Below, piece after piece: positions 13,895 to 22,674 of a DNA stretch of 40,113 nt (its first letter is position 1; each line of letters begins with the position of its first letter). The position numbers and the translations under genes were made by a program. Below the pieces are notes generated by a model. The model had not been told where the DNA came from and searched no databases. It saw only the letters and a list, made by a program, of their open reading frames with translations. Source of the stretch: Allobacillus halotolerans (GTDB taxonomy: Bacteria; Bacillota; Bacilli; Bacillales; Alkalibacillaceae); the NCBI RefSeq assembly GCF_018967645.1, contig NZ_JAHLZF010000009.1:63679-103791 (forward strand), written 5' to 3'.

Positions 13895-15148
13895 TTAAAA
13901 ATTCGTCAAACAGATTGGTTTTTCTTTCGTATGGAAAAGATCGGTCAGCTTTTCAACATAAGACGAATCATCTAGCGAAATTTTTCCATACAAATGAAGT
14001 CTATCAAAATCAACTACGCCCATGATGAGACTGGAGAAATCCGCAATGTCGATTGTCACGTTTACATCGGGTTTGGCACCTTGGATAACAGTAGGTTTTC
14101 CTGCATTAAATTTTACAGTGACTTCTTGTTCATTCGCTTGATAAAAAGAATCCTGAATATCAAATGTTACCGTCAAGTTCGATTGTCCAAATCGGTGGTC
14201 ACCTAAATTCATGAAAAGACGCTTTACATTAATGACCCGGTACATCAATCCGACGCCTGAAACATTTGTCTGATGGTATACGAAAGGAATTTTGTGATCA
14301 GAGCCGTCTCGTGGATCGGTCAGTAAATGGTGAAATGCTTCATCCTGTGTCTGGAAAAATAGGCGGTGCACTTGGTCTTTTTGTGAATGCAAAAAGGTAC
14401 ATAATTGTCGTAAGGCGTCATCATCCGTGTAAACAAATTCGTGAACCATGATGTTATTGGATAGCGTGTTATTTGCATCTTCACGCTTCATGAAGGAGAA
14501 GACGACATAGCCAGTCAAATGACCATTCTTTTCAATCCCTATATATTTGAAATTAGGCTTTTGAATCATCCATTCGTATTGTTCTGCTACTTTTTTCATG
14601 GCGCCATGATGTTGTGCAGCAAACCGATTATAACAATCAACGAGCAGATCTAAATCTTTTTCCTGTAAATAGACAAGATCGCCTTTATAGCCAAAATTCG
14701 GGAATGCATGGGGCGCAATTCGATATTGATCCATTTTCGTACCATAACCGAAGCCCATTTGATGATAAAAATCAGGTCGAAATGCGTAGAGTACACCAAA
14801 TGTGTATCCAGCTTCATCGTAATGCTTTAAATAATACTCAACCATTGATTTAGCGATGCGTTCTTTTTTATGCAAAAGGTCAACAGCGACAGAGCTTAGC
14901 CCGCCTGTTTTCATAAATTGACCAAATACATTCATTTCATAGTCGAACAACTGCATGGAACCGATCAGTTTATCGGCTTGCATAACCCCATAGTATTTGC
15001 GCTCCTCACGAGCCAAATTCTTTTTCGTTTTTTCAATGATTTCATCTAATTTCTCTTTCGATTCCGTTGCATTGGCAGTATATGCTTGCTGTCCAAGTGT
15101 CACTAAATCTGTTGCATGGTCAGCGTTCAATCGTTTTACTTCGTGCAT
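13895..15148 (-). CDS. Eis-family N-acetyltransferase (two GNAT domains plus SCP2)
   Basis: 417 residues. The N-terminal GNAT domain (about 1-145) includes GGLSSVAVDLLHKKERIAKS and FRPDFYHQMGFGYGTKMDQY. A second GNAT-like domain follows (about 146-300), then an SCP2-like C-terminal domain (TVTFDIQDSFYQANEQEVTV, VNVTIDIADFSSLIMGVVDF). This is the layout of Mycobacterium Eis. The protein ends in Phe (CLTNF); in Eis the C-terminal carboxylate of a terminal Phe serves as the general base, so the end is consistent with an active enzyme. Substrate unknown (aminoglycosides and protein lysines are known for Eis itself). ATG 15148 has AAGGAGGAG 6 nt upstream; the TTG at 15169 lies before that site. 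Confidence 0.88.
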   Translation of the reverse strand: MHEVKRLNADHATDLVTLGQQAYTANATESKEKLDEIIEKTKKNLAREERKYYGVMQADKLIGSMQLFDYEMNVFGQFMKTGGLSSVAVDLLHKKERIAKSMVEYYLKHYDEAGYTFGVLYAFRPDFYHQMGFGYGTKMDQYRIAPHAFPNFGYKGDLVYLQEKDLDLLVDCYNRFAAQHHGAMKKVAEQYEWMIQKPNFKYIGIEKNGHLTGYVVFSFMKREDANNTLSNNIMVHEFVYTDDDALRQLCTFLHSQKDQVHRLFFQTQDEAFHHLLTDPRDGSDHKIPFVYHQTNVSGVGLMYRVINVKRLFMNLGDHRFGQSNLTVTFDIQDSFYQANEQEVTVKFNAGKPTVIQGAKPDVNVTIDIADFSSLIMGVVDFDRLHLYGKISLDDSSYVEKLTDLFHTKEKPICLTNF

Positions 15149-15356
15149 ATGTAGCTCCTCCTTCAACATTCATGACTTCATTTCTTCTATTATCGTACAT
15201 TTTTTCCTGAAAAATAAAAAGTGTGTAAAAGCATACCTGCAAAGACTTGGACCGTGAAATAATTGTGCGGTACGTTGTCAAGGTGTTTTTTTCCTGTTAA
15301 AAAAACGCTATAATATAGAGAATGATTGGTCGAATAGAAGAGAAAGGTCGGTAAAA

Positions 15357-16655
15357 ATGCCATATCGTGATGAGCAACTAACGGAAGAAAAAGTATTTAA
15401 AGATCCTGTCCATCGTTATATTCATGTCAGGGATAAAGTTATATGGGATTTAGTAGGTACCGCGGAATTTCAACGGTTAAGGCGTGTTAAGCAGCTTGGT
15501 ACAACTAATTTGACGTTTCATGGAGCGGAACATAGTCGTTTTAACCATTCATTGGGCGTCTATGAAATCGTCCGCCGAATTCTTGAAAACTTTCGTGATC
15601 AGCCAGAATGGGATCCGAGCGAGCGGTTAGTTTGCTTATGTGCTGCATTACTTCATGATTTGGGCCACGGTCCTTTTTCCCATTCATTCGAAAAAGTATT
15701 TAATCTAGATCATGAGGAATTCACCCGTGCGATTATCCTCGGAAATACCGAGGTGAATGCAGTCTTACGTAGGGTGGATGAAAGCTTTCCTCAAGATGTC
15801 GCAGATGTGATCAATAAAACGTATGCGAACAAGCTTGTCGTCAGTTTAATTTCGAGTCAAATCGATGCCGACCGAATGGATTACTTACAACGTGATGCGT
15901 ATTTCACGGGCGTTAGTTACGGTTATTTTGATATGGAGCGGATTTTGCGTGTCATGCGACCACTCGAGGATCAGTTAGTGATTAAGGAAAGTGGTATGCA
16001 TGCGGTGGAAGATTATATTATGAGCCGCTATCAAATGTATTGGCAAGTGTATTTCCACCCTGTAACGCGAAGTGCAGAAGTGATTTTGACAAAAATTTTG
16101 CACCGCGCGATGCACCTTTATCACAGCAATAAATACCAATTTGCATTGAAACCACGCCACTTTGAAAGTTTCTTTAACAAAGAGATATCAGTGGAGGATT
16201 ATTTGAAATTAGATGAAAATATCGTCTATTATTACTTCCAGATCTGGCAGGAAGAAAATGATGAAATTTTAGCGAATCTCTGTCGACGTTTTGTTAATCG
16301 AGATTTGTTCAAGTATATTGAGTTCGATCCAGGAAATAGATATCGAGAACTAATTGAATTAAAGGAAGCCTTTGCAGAGGCAGGCATCGACCCAGCGTAC
16401 TACTTGGAAGTCGATTCCTCATCAGACTTACCTTATGATTTTTACCGACCGGGTGAGGAAGAAGAACGCCTACCGATTCATTTACTGTTCCCGAATGGAG
16501 AACTGAAAGAGTTATCGAGACTATCTGATATTGTAGAGGCAATTTCGGGTAAGAAGAGAACAGATCATAAGTTGTATTTTCCAAAAGATTTAATTGAACA
16601 ACTTCCCGAAGAATCACAAGCTAAGAAACGAATCTTGGAAATTTTAAGAGGATAG
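15357..16655 (+). CDS. ywfO: HD-domain phosphohydrolase YwfO
   Basis: 432 residues. N-terminal HD domain: EHSRFNHSLGVYE (His59, His64), LLHDLGHGPFSHS (His100, Asp101), and a later QIDADRMDYLQRDA Asp. This set binds a metal and resembles dGTP triphosphohydrolases; B. subtilis YwfO and the Enterococcus homologue act as dNTP or pyrophosphate-releasing phosphohydrolases. It starts PYRDEQLTEEKVFKDPVHRY, typical of the family. ATG 15357 has GAAAGGTCGG upstream and a TATAAT at 15309-15314 is a likely -10. It is followed 12 bp later by ywgA, the partner also seen near it in B. subtilis. Confidence 0.9.
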   Translation: MPYRDEQLTEEKVFKDPVHRYIHVRDKVIWDLVGTAEFQRLRRVKQLGTTNLTFHGAEHSRFNHSLGVYEIVRRILENFRDQPEWDPSERLVCLCAALLHDLGHGPFSHSFEKVFNLDHEEFTRAIILGNTEVNAVLRRVDESFPQDVADVINKTYANKLVVSLISSQIDADRMDYLQRDAYFTGVSYGYFDMERILRVMRPLEDQLVIKESGMHAVEDYIMSRYQMYWQVYFHPVTRSAEVILTKILHRAMHLYHSNKYQFALKPRHFESFFNKEISVEDYLKLDENIVYYYFQIWQEENDEILANLCRRFVNRDLFKYIEFDPGNRYRELIELKEAFAEAGIDPAYYLEVDSSSDLPYDFYRPGEEEERLPIHLLFPNGELKELSRLSDIVEAISGKKRTDHKLYFPKDLIEQLPEESQAKKRILEILRG

Positions 16656-16667
16656 GAGTCGAGTAGA

Positions 16668-17168
16668 ATGTTAGAGGATCACGCCAAACTGTTAGCATTT
16701 TTTGAGCAAGCAAAGGAAGTTGTCGGACGAAAACGCCTGCAAAAAATGATCTATATTTTAAAGAAAAATGGAATTGATTTTTCAGAACGGTACTCCTTTC
16801 ATTTTTATGGTCCATACTCTGAGGAGTTGTCTACACGTATAGAAGAACTGTCGAATCTAGGCTTTATCCGAGAGAATAAGGAGAAGGAAAAAGGGTACCA
16901 TCAATATAGATATCAACTGACGGATGAAGGCATTTCTTTTTTGGATCAAACGAAACCAAAACTACCAAACATTTCTGCCCTCATCGATGAAATGAATGCA
17001 AATTCTTCTCGTTTTTTGGAGCTTGTTTCCACGATGCTTTACTTTGATAACCTTCCGAAAAACGAAGTAGAAGAAAAAGTATTGACTGTTAAAAGTAAAC
17101 AAAATTTTACGGAAGATGAGTTCCGTGAGGCTTGGACCTTTATTGAGCGAATCAAACAACCGCATTAA
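16668..17168 (+). CDS. ywgA: YwgA family protein
   Basis: 166 residues. MLEDHAKLLAFFEQAKEVVG, RKRLQKMIYILKKNGIDFSE and FHFYGPYSEELSTRIEELSN define the YwgA family, which has a winged-helix-like layout resembling antitoxin/DUF4065-type proteins. Function not established. It is in one operon with ywfO (12-bp gap) and a 58-residue membrane protein, with a terminator after the latter. Confidence 0.9.
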   Translation: MLEDHAKLLAFFEQAKEVVGRKRLQKMIYILKKNGIDFSERYSFHFYGPYSEELSTRIEELSNLGFIRENKEKEKGYHQYRYQLTDEGISFLDQTKPKLPNISALIDEMNANSSRFLELVSTMLYFDNLPKNEVEEKVLTVKSKQNFTEDEFREAWTFIERIKQPH

Positions 17169-17181
17169 GGAGACGTAACCG

Positions 17182-17358
17182 ATGTTTTCACTTATGCTGA
17201 TTGCCTTTGTATTTATACTTGTCACTCTAGTTTTATCTACCTGGTATTCGATTGTAAAAATCAAGAGAAACCCAGGGAATGTAGGTCCATGGATTGCTTT
17301 GATTGTTCTGATTGCAATTATTCTTTTAGTGATCTATTTTGGAATTATGTATTTATAA
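17182..17358 (+). CDS. Small two-helix membrane protein (58 aa)
   Basis: Starts MFSLMLIAFVFILVTLVLST, then a basic loop (WYSIVKIKRNPGNVGPW) and a second helix (IALIVLIAIILLVIYFGIMY). AAGGAG lies about 10 nt before ATG 17182 and the ywgA stop is 13 bp upstream, so it is the last gene of the ywfO operon. Resembles the short membrane proteins often annotated near ywgA/rsfA (YwzC-type position), but identity is not certain. Confidence 0.65.
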   Translation: MFSLMLIAFVFILVTLVLSTWYSIVKIKRNPGNVGPWIALIVLIAIILLVIYFGIMYL

Positions 17359-17370
17359 ATATTTGAGAAG

Positions 17371-17405
17371 AAGCGAATCGCTTAGGGCGGTTCGCTTTTT
17401 TATTT
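17371..17405 (+). terminator. Terminator of the ywfO operon
   Basis: AAGCGAATCGC-TTAGG-GCGGTTCGCTT stem with TTTTTTATTT, directly after the 58-aa ORF. Confidence 0.88.
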
Positions 17406-17444
17406 ATTGCGGAGTAAAAAAGCGTAGTAACTAGCCATTTAATT

Positions 17445-17750
17445 TTAGAATATGGGTTCTTCTTCATTTGATAAGCCCATGAGATACGGTGAAATGAGAA
17501 AAAATAGGAGAATGATAATTACGCTGTAGCTAATGATGACCGGTAACGGAATCGACAAACCAAATAGGATAGGCAGCAAAATATAAGGGCCTATACCTGT
17601 GAAGTTCATTTTCCATAGAGAGTCTTTTGATTGATATTGCGCTTTTCCGCAATAAGGGCAAGTCAATTCTCGTTTGAATCGTAGAAGTTGGAGAAAGGTC
17701 ATCTTCCACGTCCATTGGTTATTGCAATTTTGGCAAGTAGGTAATGACAT
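17445..17750 (-). CDS. CxxC-20-CxxC zinc-finger membrane protein (TIGR04104 type)
   Basis: 101 residues. Two CxxC pairs separated by about 20 residues (CQNC ... CPYC) form a zinc ribbon with the family's WxWK and QYQS motifs, followed by two transmembrane segments (YILLPILFGLSIPLPVIISY; VIIILLFFLISPYLMG). Start ATG 17750 has GGAGTG 7 nt upstream; an in-frame ATG at 17786 has none. The role is unknown; the family is named only for its cysteine spacing. Repeat array 3 begins 68 bp upstream of this start. Confidence 0.8.
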   Translation of the reverse strand: MSLPTCQNCNNQWTWKMTFLQLLRFKRELTCPYCGKAQYQSKDSLWKMNFTGIGPYILLPILFGLSIPLPVIISYSVIIILLFFLISPYLMGLSNEEEPIF

Positions 17751-17817
17751 TGGATTCACTCCATAAATTTTATCTGCATTTAGCATATCAAAAAATGAAT
17801 TTTGAATCTATGTAAAG

Positions 17818-18342
17818 TTATCAACAGTTCGTGTGTGTTTATCGTCAGTTAGGAGCGGTTTATCAGCAGTTAGCGCGTGCTTATCAACAGTTAGGAGCAT
17901 TTTATCGACAGTCAGCGCGTGCTTATCAACAGTTAGGAGCGGTTTATCGACAGTCATCGAGCGCTTATCAACAGTTAGAAGCATTTTATCGACAGTCAGC
18001 GCGTGCTTATCAACAGTTAGGAGCGGTTTATCAGCAGTTAGCGCGTGCTTATCAACAGTTAGAAGCATTTTATCGACAGTCAGCGCGTGCTTATCAACAG
18101 TTAGAAGCATTTTATCGACAGTCATCGTGCGCTTATCAACAGTTAGGAGCGGTTTATCAGCAGTTAGCGCGCGCTTATCGTCAGTTAGAACGGTTTTATC
18201 AACAGTCATCGAGCGCTTATCAACAGTTAGAAGCATTTTATCGACAGTCAGCGCCCGCCTATCAACAGTTAAAAGCATTTTATCAACAGTTAGCTCGCGT
18301 TTATCATCAGTCAGCTCGCACTTATCATCAGTCACCCACGCC
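17818..18342 (+). repeat. 21-bp tandem array 3 (25 units without a single indel)
   Basis: TTATC starts at 17818 and at every 21 bp after it to 18322 (25 units, one with CTATC). A-type units are TTATCAACAGTTA plus spacers GGAGCGGT or GAAGCATT; B-type units are TTATCGACAGTCA plus GCGCGTGC or TCGAGCGC, and the two types largely alternate (42-bp superperiod). Rarer cores vary only at the two bases after TTATC (GT, AG, AT). 17 units carry TTATC[A/G]ACA. All three frames on both strands stay open because 21 is a multiple of 3, but no ribosome site precedes any start. It fills the divergent region between the zinc-finger gene and the permease. Confidence 0.97.
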
Positions 18343-18381
18343 TAGGTAAGTGCATATGATGCTCAAAAAGGGGGCGTCATC

Positions 18382-19818
18382 ATGGAATTAACCTTAGCTC
18401 ATGGGATGTATGCTTTCGTAACGCTCGTTGTCATTGTCACAATGGTGATGAGGCGTGGCGTTGTACTGCCTACATTAATTGGTACGTTTATTGTTGCGTG
18501 GATGATGACAGGAAATTTGGTGACTGGTTTTACGTCTGTTTTCAATGCCAATCTTACGGCAGCGACTGAACTATTCAATATATTTTTGATTATTACGTTT
18601 ATGGTAGCCTTATTATATGCATTGAAAGATCTCGGTGCTGACCAGGAAATGATTAAGCCGATTCAAAAAATTATGGTGAATGGTCACCTGGCTTTCTTTG
18701 TCTTGGTCGTTGTGACATATGTCATTTCATTGTTCTTTTGGCCGACGCCTGCAGTTCCACTGATTTGCGCATTGTTGTTACCTGCAGCAGTCAGTGCTGG
18801 ATTGCCGGTTATAGGAGGAGCTATGGCGATTGCGATTGCCGGACAGGGAATGGCCTTATCATCCGATTATGTTATTCAAATTGCTCCGACCATCAGTGCA
18901 ACTGCTGGTAATTTGGAGACGGCGATTATTGCTGATAAAGCGTTAGTTCTCTCACTGATCGCAGGTGTGATTGCGATTGGTATAGCTTATCTAATGATTT
19001 ATAAAAAAATCAAACAACCAGAGAATCCGCTCAACGAAAAGGAAATGAAGAAACTTCCTGGTCAATCAGAGGAAGAAATCACGACACGAAAATTACAAAC
19101 AAAAAACCTTCCCGTATGGAGAAAGTTTTTTGCCTATGCGGTTCCGATTTCAATGTTACTCGTCATGCTCTTTATGGTTTATACAAAAGTGAACAGCGGG
19201 GGAGCGAGTGAACTGGATGGAGGCGATGGTGCTGCCTTTATCGGTGGAGTTGCCGTGTTATTGTTAGCGGCCGCTTCTGTAGCCTATGGGAAAGGGAAAG
19301 CGTTTGATCATATCAGTGAGCATATCACAAACGGTTTCGTGTTTGCTTTCAAAGCAATGGGTCCAGTTATCCCAATTGCTGGCTTCTTTTTCCTCGGAAG
19401 TAATGAATTTTCCGGAAGTATTCTTTCATTGGGAGAGGATGCGACGGCTCCAGCGCTACTATTTGAGTTAGTGGAGGCAGGCCAAAATGCCATACCAGAA
19501 AGTGCTTTTTTAACCGCCTTCGGAATTTTAATCATCGGAATTATTACAGGTCTTGATGGTTCAGGATTTTCAGGTTTGCCTTTGACCGGTGCATTATCTG
19601 GTGCGCTAAATACAAATGGCATTGATCCAGAAACCTTGGCAGCCATCGGTCAGCTTGGTTCGATTTGGACGGGAGGCGGAACAATTGTCGCCTGGTCATC
19701 CCTTGTCGCAATCGCCGGTTTTAGTGGAATTTCGGTTATGGAATTGGTGAGGAAAAACTTTTTACCGGTCATGGTCGGTTTAATTGTGATGACGATTGTC
19801 GCCGTACTCATTTGGTAA
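18382..19818 (+). CDS. Ion transporter (IT) superfamily permease
   Basis: 478 residues, about 12 transmembrane helices: MYAFVTLVVIVTMVMRRGVV, LFNIFLIITFMVALLYALKD, LAFFVLVVVTYVISLFFWPT, with helix hairpins (PAVPLICALLLPAAVSAGLP; GLDGSGFSGLPLTGAL) that recall CitMHS/GntP/DctM-type secondary carriers. A cytoplasmic charged loop (about 210-240) separates two halves, consistent with the internally duplicated fold. The substrate, probably an organic anion driven by H+ or Na+, cannot be assigned. ATG 18382 has AAGGGGG upstream; its promoter must lie within or just after array 3. Confidence 0.75.
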   Translation: MELTLAHGMYAFVTLVVIVTMVMRRGVVLPTLIGTFIVAWMMTGNLVTGFTSVFNANLTAATELFNIFLIITFMVALLYALKDLGADQEMIKPIQKIMVNGHLAFFVLVVVTYVISLFFWPTPAVPLICALLLPAAVSAGLPVIGGAMAIAIAGQGMALSSDYVIQIAPTISATAGNLETAIIADKALVLSLIAGVIAIGIAYLMIYKKIKQPENPLNEKEMKKLPGQSEEEITTRKLQTKNLPVWRKFFAYAVPISMLLVMLFMVYTKVNSGGASELDGGDGAAFIGGVAVLLLAAASVAYGKGKAFDHISEHITNGFVFAFKAMGPVIPIAGFFFLGSNEFSGSILSLGEDATAPALLFELVEAGQNAIPESAFLTAFGILIIGIITGLDGSGFSGLPLTGALSGALNTNGIDPETLAAIGQLGSIWTGGGTIVAWSSLVAIAGFSGISVMELVRKNFLPVMVGLIVMTIVAVLIW

Positions 19819-19828
19819 GTGAAATCAA

Positions 19829-19860
19829 TAAAAAATCCCGCCAAACATTTGGCGGGATTT
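19829..19860. terminator. Bidirectional terminator between the permease and htpX
   Basis: AAATCCCGCCAAA-CAT-TTGGCGGGATTT is near perfect, with A-run and T-rich flanks serving both convergent genes. Confidence 0.9.
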
Positions 19861-19862
19861 GC

Positions 19863-20759
19863 TTATTTTGCACGTAGACGAGCAATACGTTCATCCAAAT
19901 CTGGGTGAGAAGAAAAGAGTGAAGCAAATCCACCTTTTCCATTGATTTTCAACGTTTGAATCGCTGCATCATCATGACGGTCATCAGCAGCTACTTGATT
20001 TTTCAACGATTCAAGTGCATGAATCATCTTATCTTTCCCTGCTAAATCTGCGCCACCTCGGTCTGCATGGTACTCTCTATAACGCGAGAAGGCCATGACA
20101 ACGATACTTCCGAGTATGGAGAAAAGGATTTGGAAAATAATGATCGCCGCAAAACGTACGACGTAAGCCATTTCTTCACGGACGAATCTCGAAACAATTA
20201 TCGCTGCAACACGAGATAAGAACACGACAAATGTGTTTACGACACCTTGTAAAAGCGTCATTGTAACCATATCGCCATTACTTACGTGAGCCATCTCATG
20301 AGCTAAAACACCTTCAACGGCGTCTTCATCCATTGACTGTAAAAGTCCGCTAGATACAGCAACTAATGAGCGTTTTTTCGTTGGTCCTGTCGCAAAGGCG
20401 TTCACTTCGCGTGATTGGTAAATCCCGACTTCTGGCATATGCATTAAGCCAGCAGCACGAGCTAAGCGGTGAACTCTTTCGACGAGTTGACGTTCCGCAG
20501 TTGATAAATTGTCACTCGGGTCAAGCACTTGTACACCCATCATTTTTTTCGCCATAAATCGTGACATGGCAAGTGAAATGAAGGAGCCGGTAAAACCGAC
20601 CACCAAGCTGAAGATCCCTAATGTGACATAACTGATTTCACCTTGAGCGTTGGTGATGCCACCGATATCAAAAAAGGACGTAATAATCGACCAAATAATG
20701 ACGATGGTCGTCAATACGAGTATGTTCGTCAATATAAACATTAATATTCTTCTACCCAA
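19863..20759 (-). CDS. htpX: Membrane zinc metalloprotease HtpX
   Basis: 298 residues, M48B family. Zinc-binding HEMAH (His154, Glu155, His158) sits in [13 protein letters not shown], and a third ligand Glu lies in REYHADRGG (about 230). Two N-terminal transmembrane helices (about 5-28, 45-65) and two more after the HExxH place the active site in the cytoplasm. The C-terminal [17 protein letters not shown] is the family ending. HtpX degrades misfolded membrane proteins. TTG 20759 has AGGGGGAA upstream. Monocistronic. Confidence 0.95.
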   Translation of the reverse strand: MGRRILMFILTNILVLTTIVIIWSIITSFFDIGGITNAQGEISYVTLGIFSLVVGFTGSFISLAMSRFMAKKMMGVQVLDPSDNLSTAERQLVERVHRLARAAGLMHMPEVGIYQSREVNAFATGPTKKRSLVAVSSGLLQSMDEDAVEGVLAHEMAHVSNGDMVTMTLLQGVVNTFVVFLSRVAAIIVSRFVREEMAYVVRFAAIIIFQILFSILGSIVVMAFSRYREYHADRGGADLAGKDKMIHALESLKNQVAADDRHDDAAIQTLKINGKGGFASLFSSHPDLDERIARLRAK

Positions 20760-20906
20760 AACTGTTCCCCCTATGTCTTTTCAATACATATCTTGCTATT
20801 ATTATAACATGGATGAAAAGATTTCAACCATGTTGAAGCGAATATTCTTTGAAGATTGAAACGGATTGATTCCTTAAATCGTATAACTAGTGAGAGGTGT
20901 ACATAA

Positions 20907-22190
20907 ATGAACAAATATACGTTAGTCGCTCTATTGCTGATTTTATGTGTTGGATGCTCGAACAATGAATCCTCGAAAGAATTGCCGGAAATTAATGGAG
21001 ATTGGTACGGTGCAATTGAAACGCCAAACGCTCCACTCCCGATTGAGATCACATTCGATCATGACGAAGAGTTAACCGGAACAATTACTATTCCACCCCA
21101 AAATATCCAAGGGTTCAGTTTATCCAACATGAGCTTTCAAGACGAAGAACTTTCCTTTGATATGGAAATTCCTGGACAAGTGATTCGATTCAAATCCAGT
21201 AAAGTTACTTCTGAACTTATTGAAGGTGAATTTCATCAGCAAGGTGCAACTTTTCCGTTTTATTTAGAACGCTCGCCCGAAAATGAATCATCGACTGAAG
21301 ACACTGCAAGCGACATCGTTTCCGTTGAAACAAATCATGGAAAATTATCAGGTGAATTATTGCTTCCTGAAAAAGAGACAGGTACAGTCGCATTAATTAT
21401 TCCAGGCTCAGGTCCAACCGATCGAAATGGAAATTCAGCCGCTGGCACGAACAACAGCTTAAAAATGCTCGCGGAATTGCTGCGTGAAGAGAATGTTGCA
21501 AGCTTACGTTACGATAAACGTGGTGCAGGATTAAATCAAGATGCGGTCATTAATGAAGAGAACCTTTCATTTGATGACTTCATTGATGACGCGGTTTTTT
21601 GGTTGGAAGAATTACGAGCAGACGACCGCTTTGAGCGTCTCATTGTCATCGGTCATAGCCAAGGTTCGTTAGTCGGAATGACAGCCGCCCAACAAGTAGA
21701 AATCGATGCCTTTATCTCCTTAGCTGGTGCAGGAAGGCCAATCAATCAAGTACTACAAGAGCAGCTTTCCGCTCAACTTGATGGCGATCTTCTAACAGAA
21801 GCTGAACAAATCATTGAGCAGCTTCGTGATGGCCATCAAGTAGATGATATCAGTCAGCCACTGGAGAGCACTTTTCGCAAAAGTGTTCAACCATTTTTAA
21901 TCTCTTGGATGAACTATAATCCGGTGACTGAAATTAGCCAGTTGAGTATTCCAATGTTAATCATCAATGGGTCGACGGACCTTCAAGTGCCTGTCGAAGC
22001 TGCTGAGATGCTCCATTCTAAGGCTCAAGATGCACAATTAAAAATTATTGAAGGCATGAACCATGTATTGAAGCCTGCGCCAATGGAACGAAGCGAAAAT
22101 CTGAAGACATATAACCAACCGAATTTACCTCTTGCAGATGAATTAAAGGAATCCATTAAGGCATTTCTCGCAAAACTCGATGAAGAATGA
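20907..22190 (+). CDS. Lipoprotein alpha/beta hydrolase (esterase)
   Basis: 427 residues. A lipoprotein signal peptide (MNKYTLVALLLILCVGC) with lipobox LCVGC, cleaved before Cys17, anchors it outside the membrane. About 25-130 is a beta-rich N-terminal domain (INGDWYGAIETPNAPLPIEI), seen in EstD-like esterases. The hydrolase domain has IPGSGPTDRNGN, RYDKRGAG, the nucleophile elbow GHSQGS, INGSTDLQVP with a candidate acid, and the catalytic His in GMNHVLKP. Substrate unknown. The first codon is 147 bp downstream of htpX and divergent from it. Followed by a 55-aa membrane ORF. Confidence 0.88.
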   Translation: MNKYTLVALLLILCVGCSNNESSKELPEINGDWYGAIETPNAPLPIEITFDHDEELTGTITIPPQNIQGFSLSNMSFQDEELSFDMEIPGQVIRFKSSKVTSELIEGEFHQQGATFPFYLERSPENESSTEDTASDIVSVETNHGKLSGELLLPEKETGTVALIIPGSGPTDRNGNSAAGTNNSLKMLAELLREENVASLRYDKRGAGLNQDAVINEENLSFDDFIDDAVFWLEELRADDRFERLIVIGHSQGSLVGMTAAQQVEIDAFISLAGAGRPINQVLQEQLSAQLDGDLLTEAEQIIEQLRDGHQVDDISQPLESTFRKSVQPFLISWMNYNPVTEISQLSIPMLIINGSTDLQVPVEAAEMLHSKAQDAQLKIIEGMNHVLKPAPMERSENLKTYNQPNLPLADELKESIKAFLAKLDEE

Positions 22191-22224
22191 ATGACTAAGA
22201 CTTATCATGAGGAGGAGTTTACAA

Positions 22225-22392
22225 ATGATTTTAAAAACACTTTCAACCTCGTTACTAGCAGGGGTTATATACACGATTATTATGGGAATATTTTTTAAGA
22301 AAAAAGGAATAGATCCCTCAAGAAAATATATAAGTGGTGTCGTATTTACAGTTTGTCTATTTTTCGTTTTATTAGTGTTGGAGGTCTTTTAG
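22225..22392 (+). CDS. Small membrane protein (55 aa)
   Basis: Begins MILKTLSTSLLAGVIYTIIM, continues GIFFKKKGIDPSRKYISGVV and ends with a second helix. Two transmembrane segments around a basic loop. ATG 22225 has GAGGAGGAG upstream; an open frame from 22207 precedes that site. A terminator follows at 22443. Confidence 0.6.
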   Translation: MILKTLSTSLLAGVIYTIIMGIFFKKKGIDPSRKYISGVVFTVCLFFVLLVLEVF

Positions 22393-22442
22393 TCTCTTCG
22401 ATGTTTTGGCGTTAATTGAAAATTGCTCAATAGAATATCAAA

Positions 22443-22476
22443 AGAAGAGGCTGCAAGAACCCTCTTCTTTTTTTTT
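22443..22476 (+). terminator. Rho-independent terminator
   Basis: AGAAGAGG / CCTCTTCT stem, 10-nt loop, TTTTTTTT. Ends the esterase/membrane protein unit. The next ~200 bp to the lipoprotein gene show no gene. Confidence 0.85.
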
Positions 22477-22674
22477 GATTAACATTAAGCAATTTACCTT
22501 GCGCTCTCAGTACCCCACTTCATAGTCGAATTATTTTACCCTGGTTTAAAAGTAAATATCACAGGTACACATTTAATTGGAATGGTTTTAACATTTCTAA
22601 TTCAATTCTGTTTTTAAGATTAATCCAGGTAGGAAGTGGGAAAATAAAGACAGAAAGAAAGGGGCTGAACAACT

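Noticed and set aside
17818-18342. CRISPR array
   Set aside because: The repeat unit is only 21 bp, spacers are 8-10 bp and recur, and no cas gene is nearby.
17831-18349. 172-aa, 170-aa and 175-aa open frames in array 3
   Set aside because: They exist because the period is a multiple of three. None has a ribosome site, and overlapping frames on both strands are equally open.
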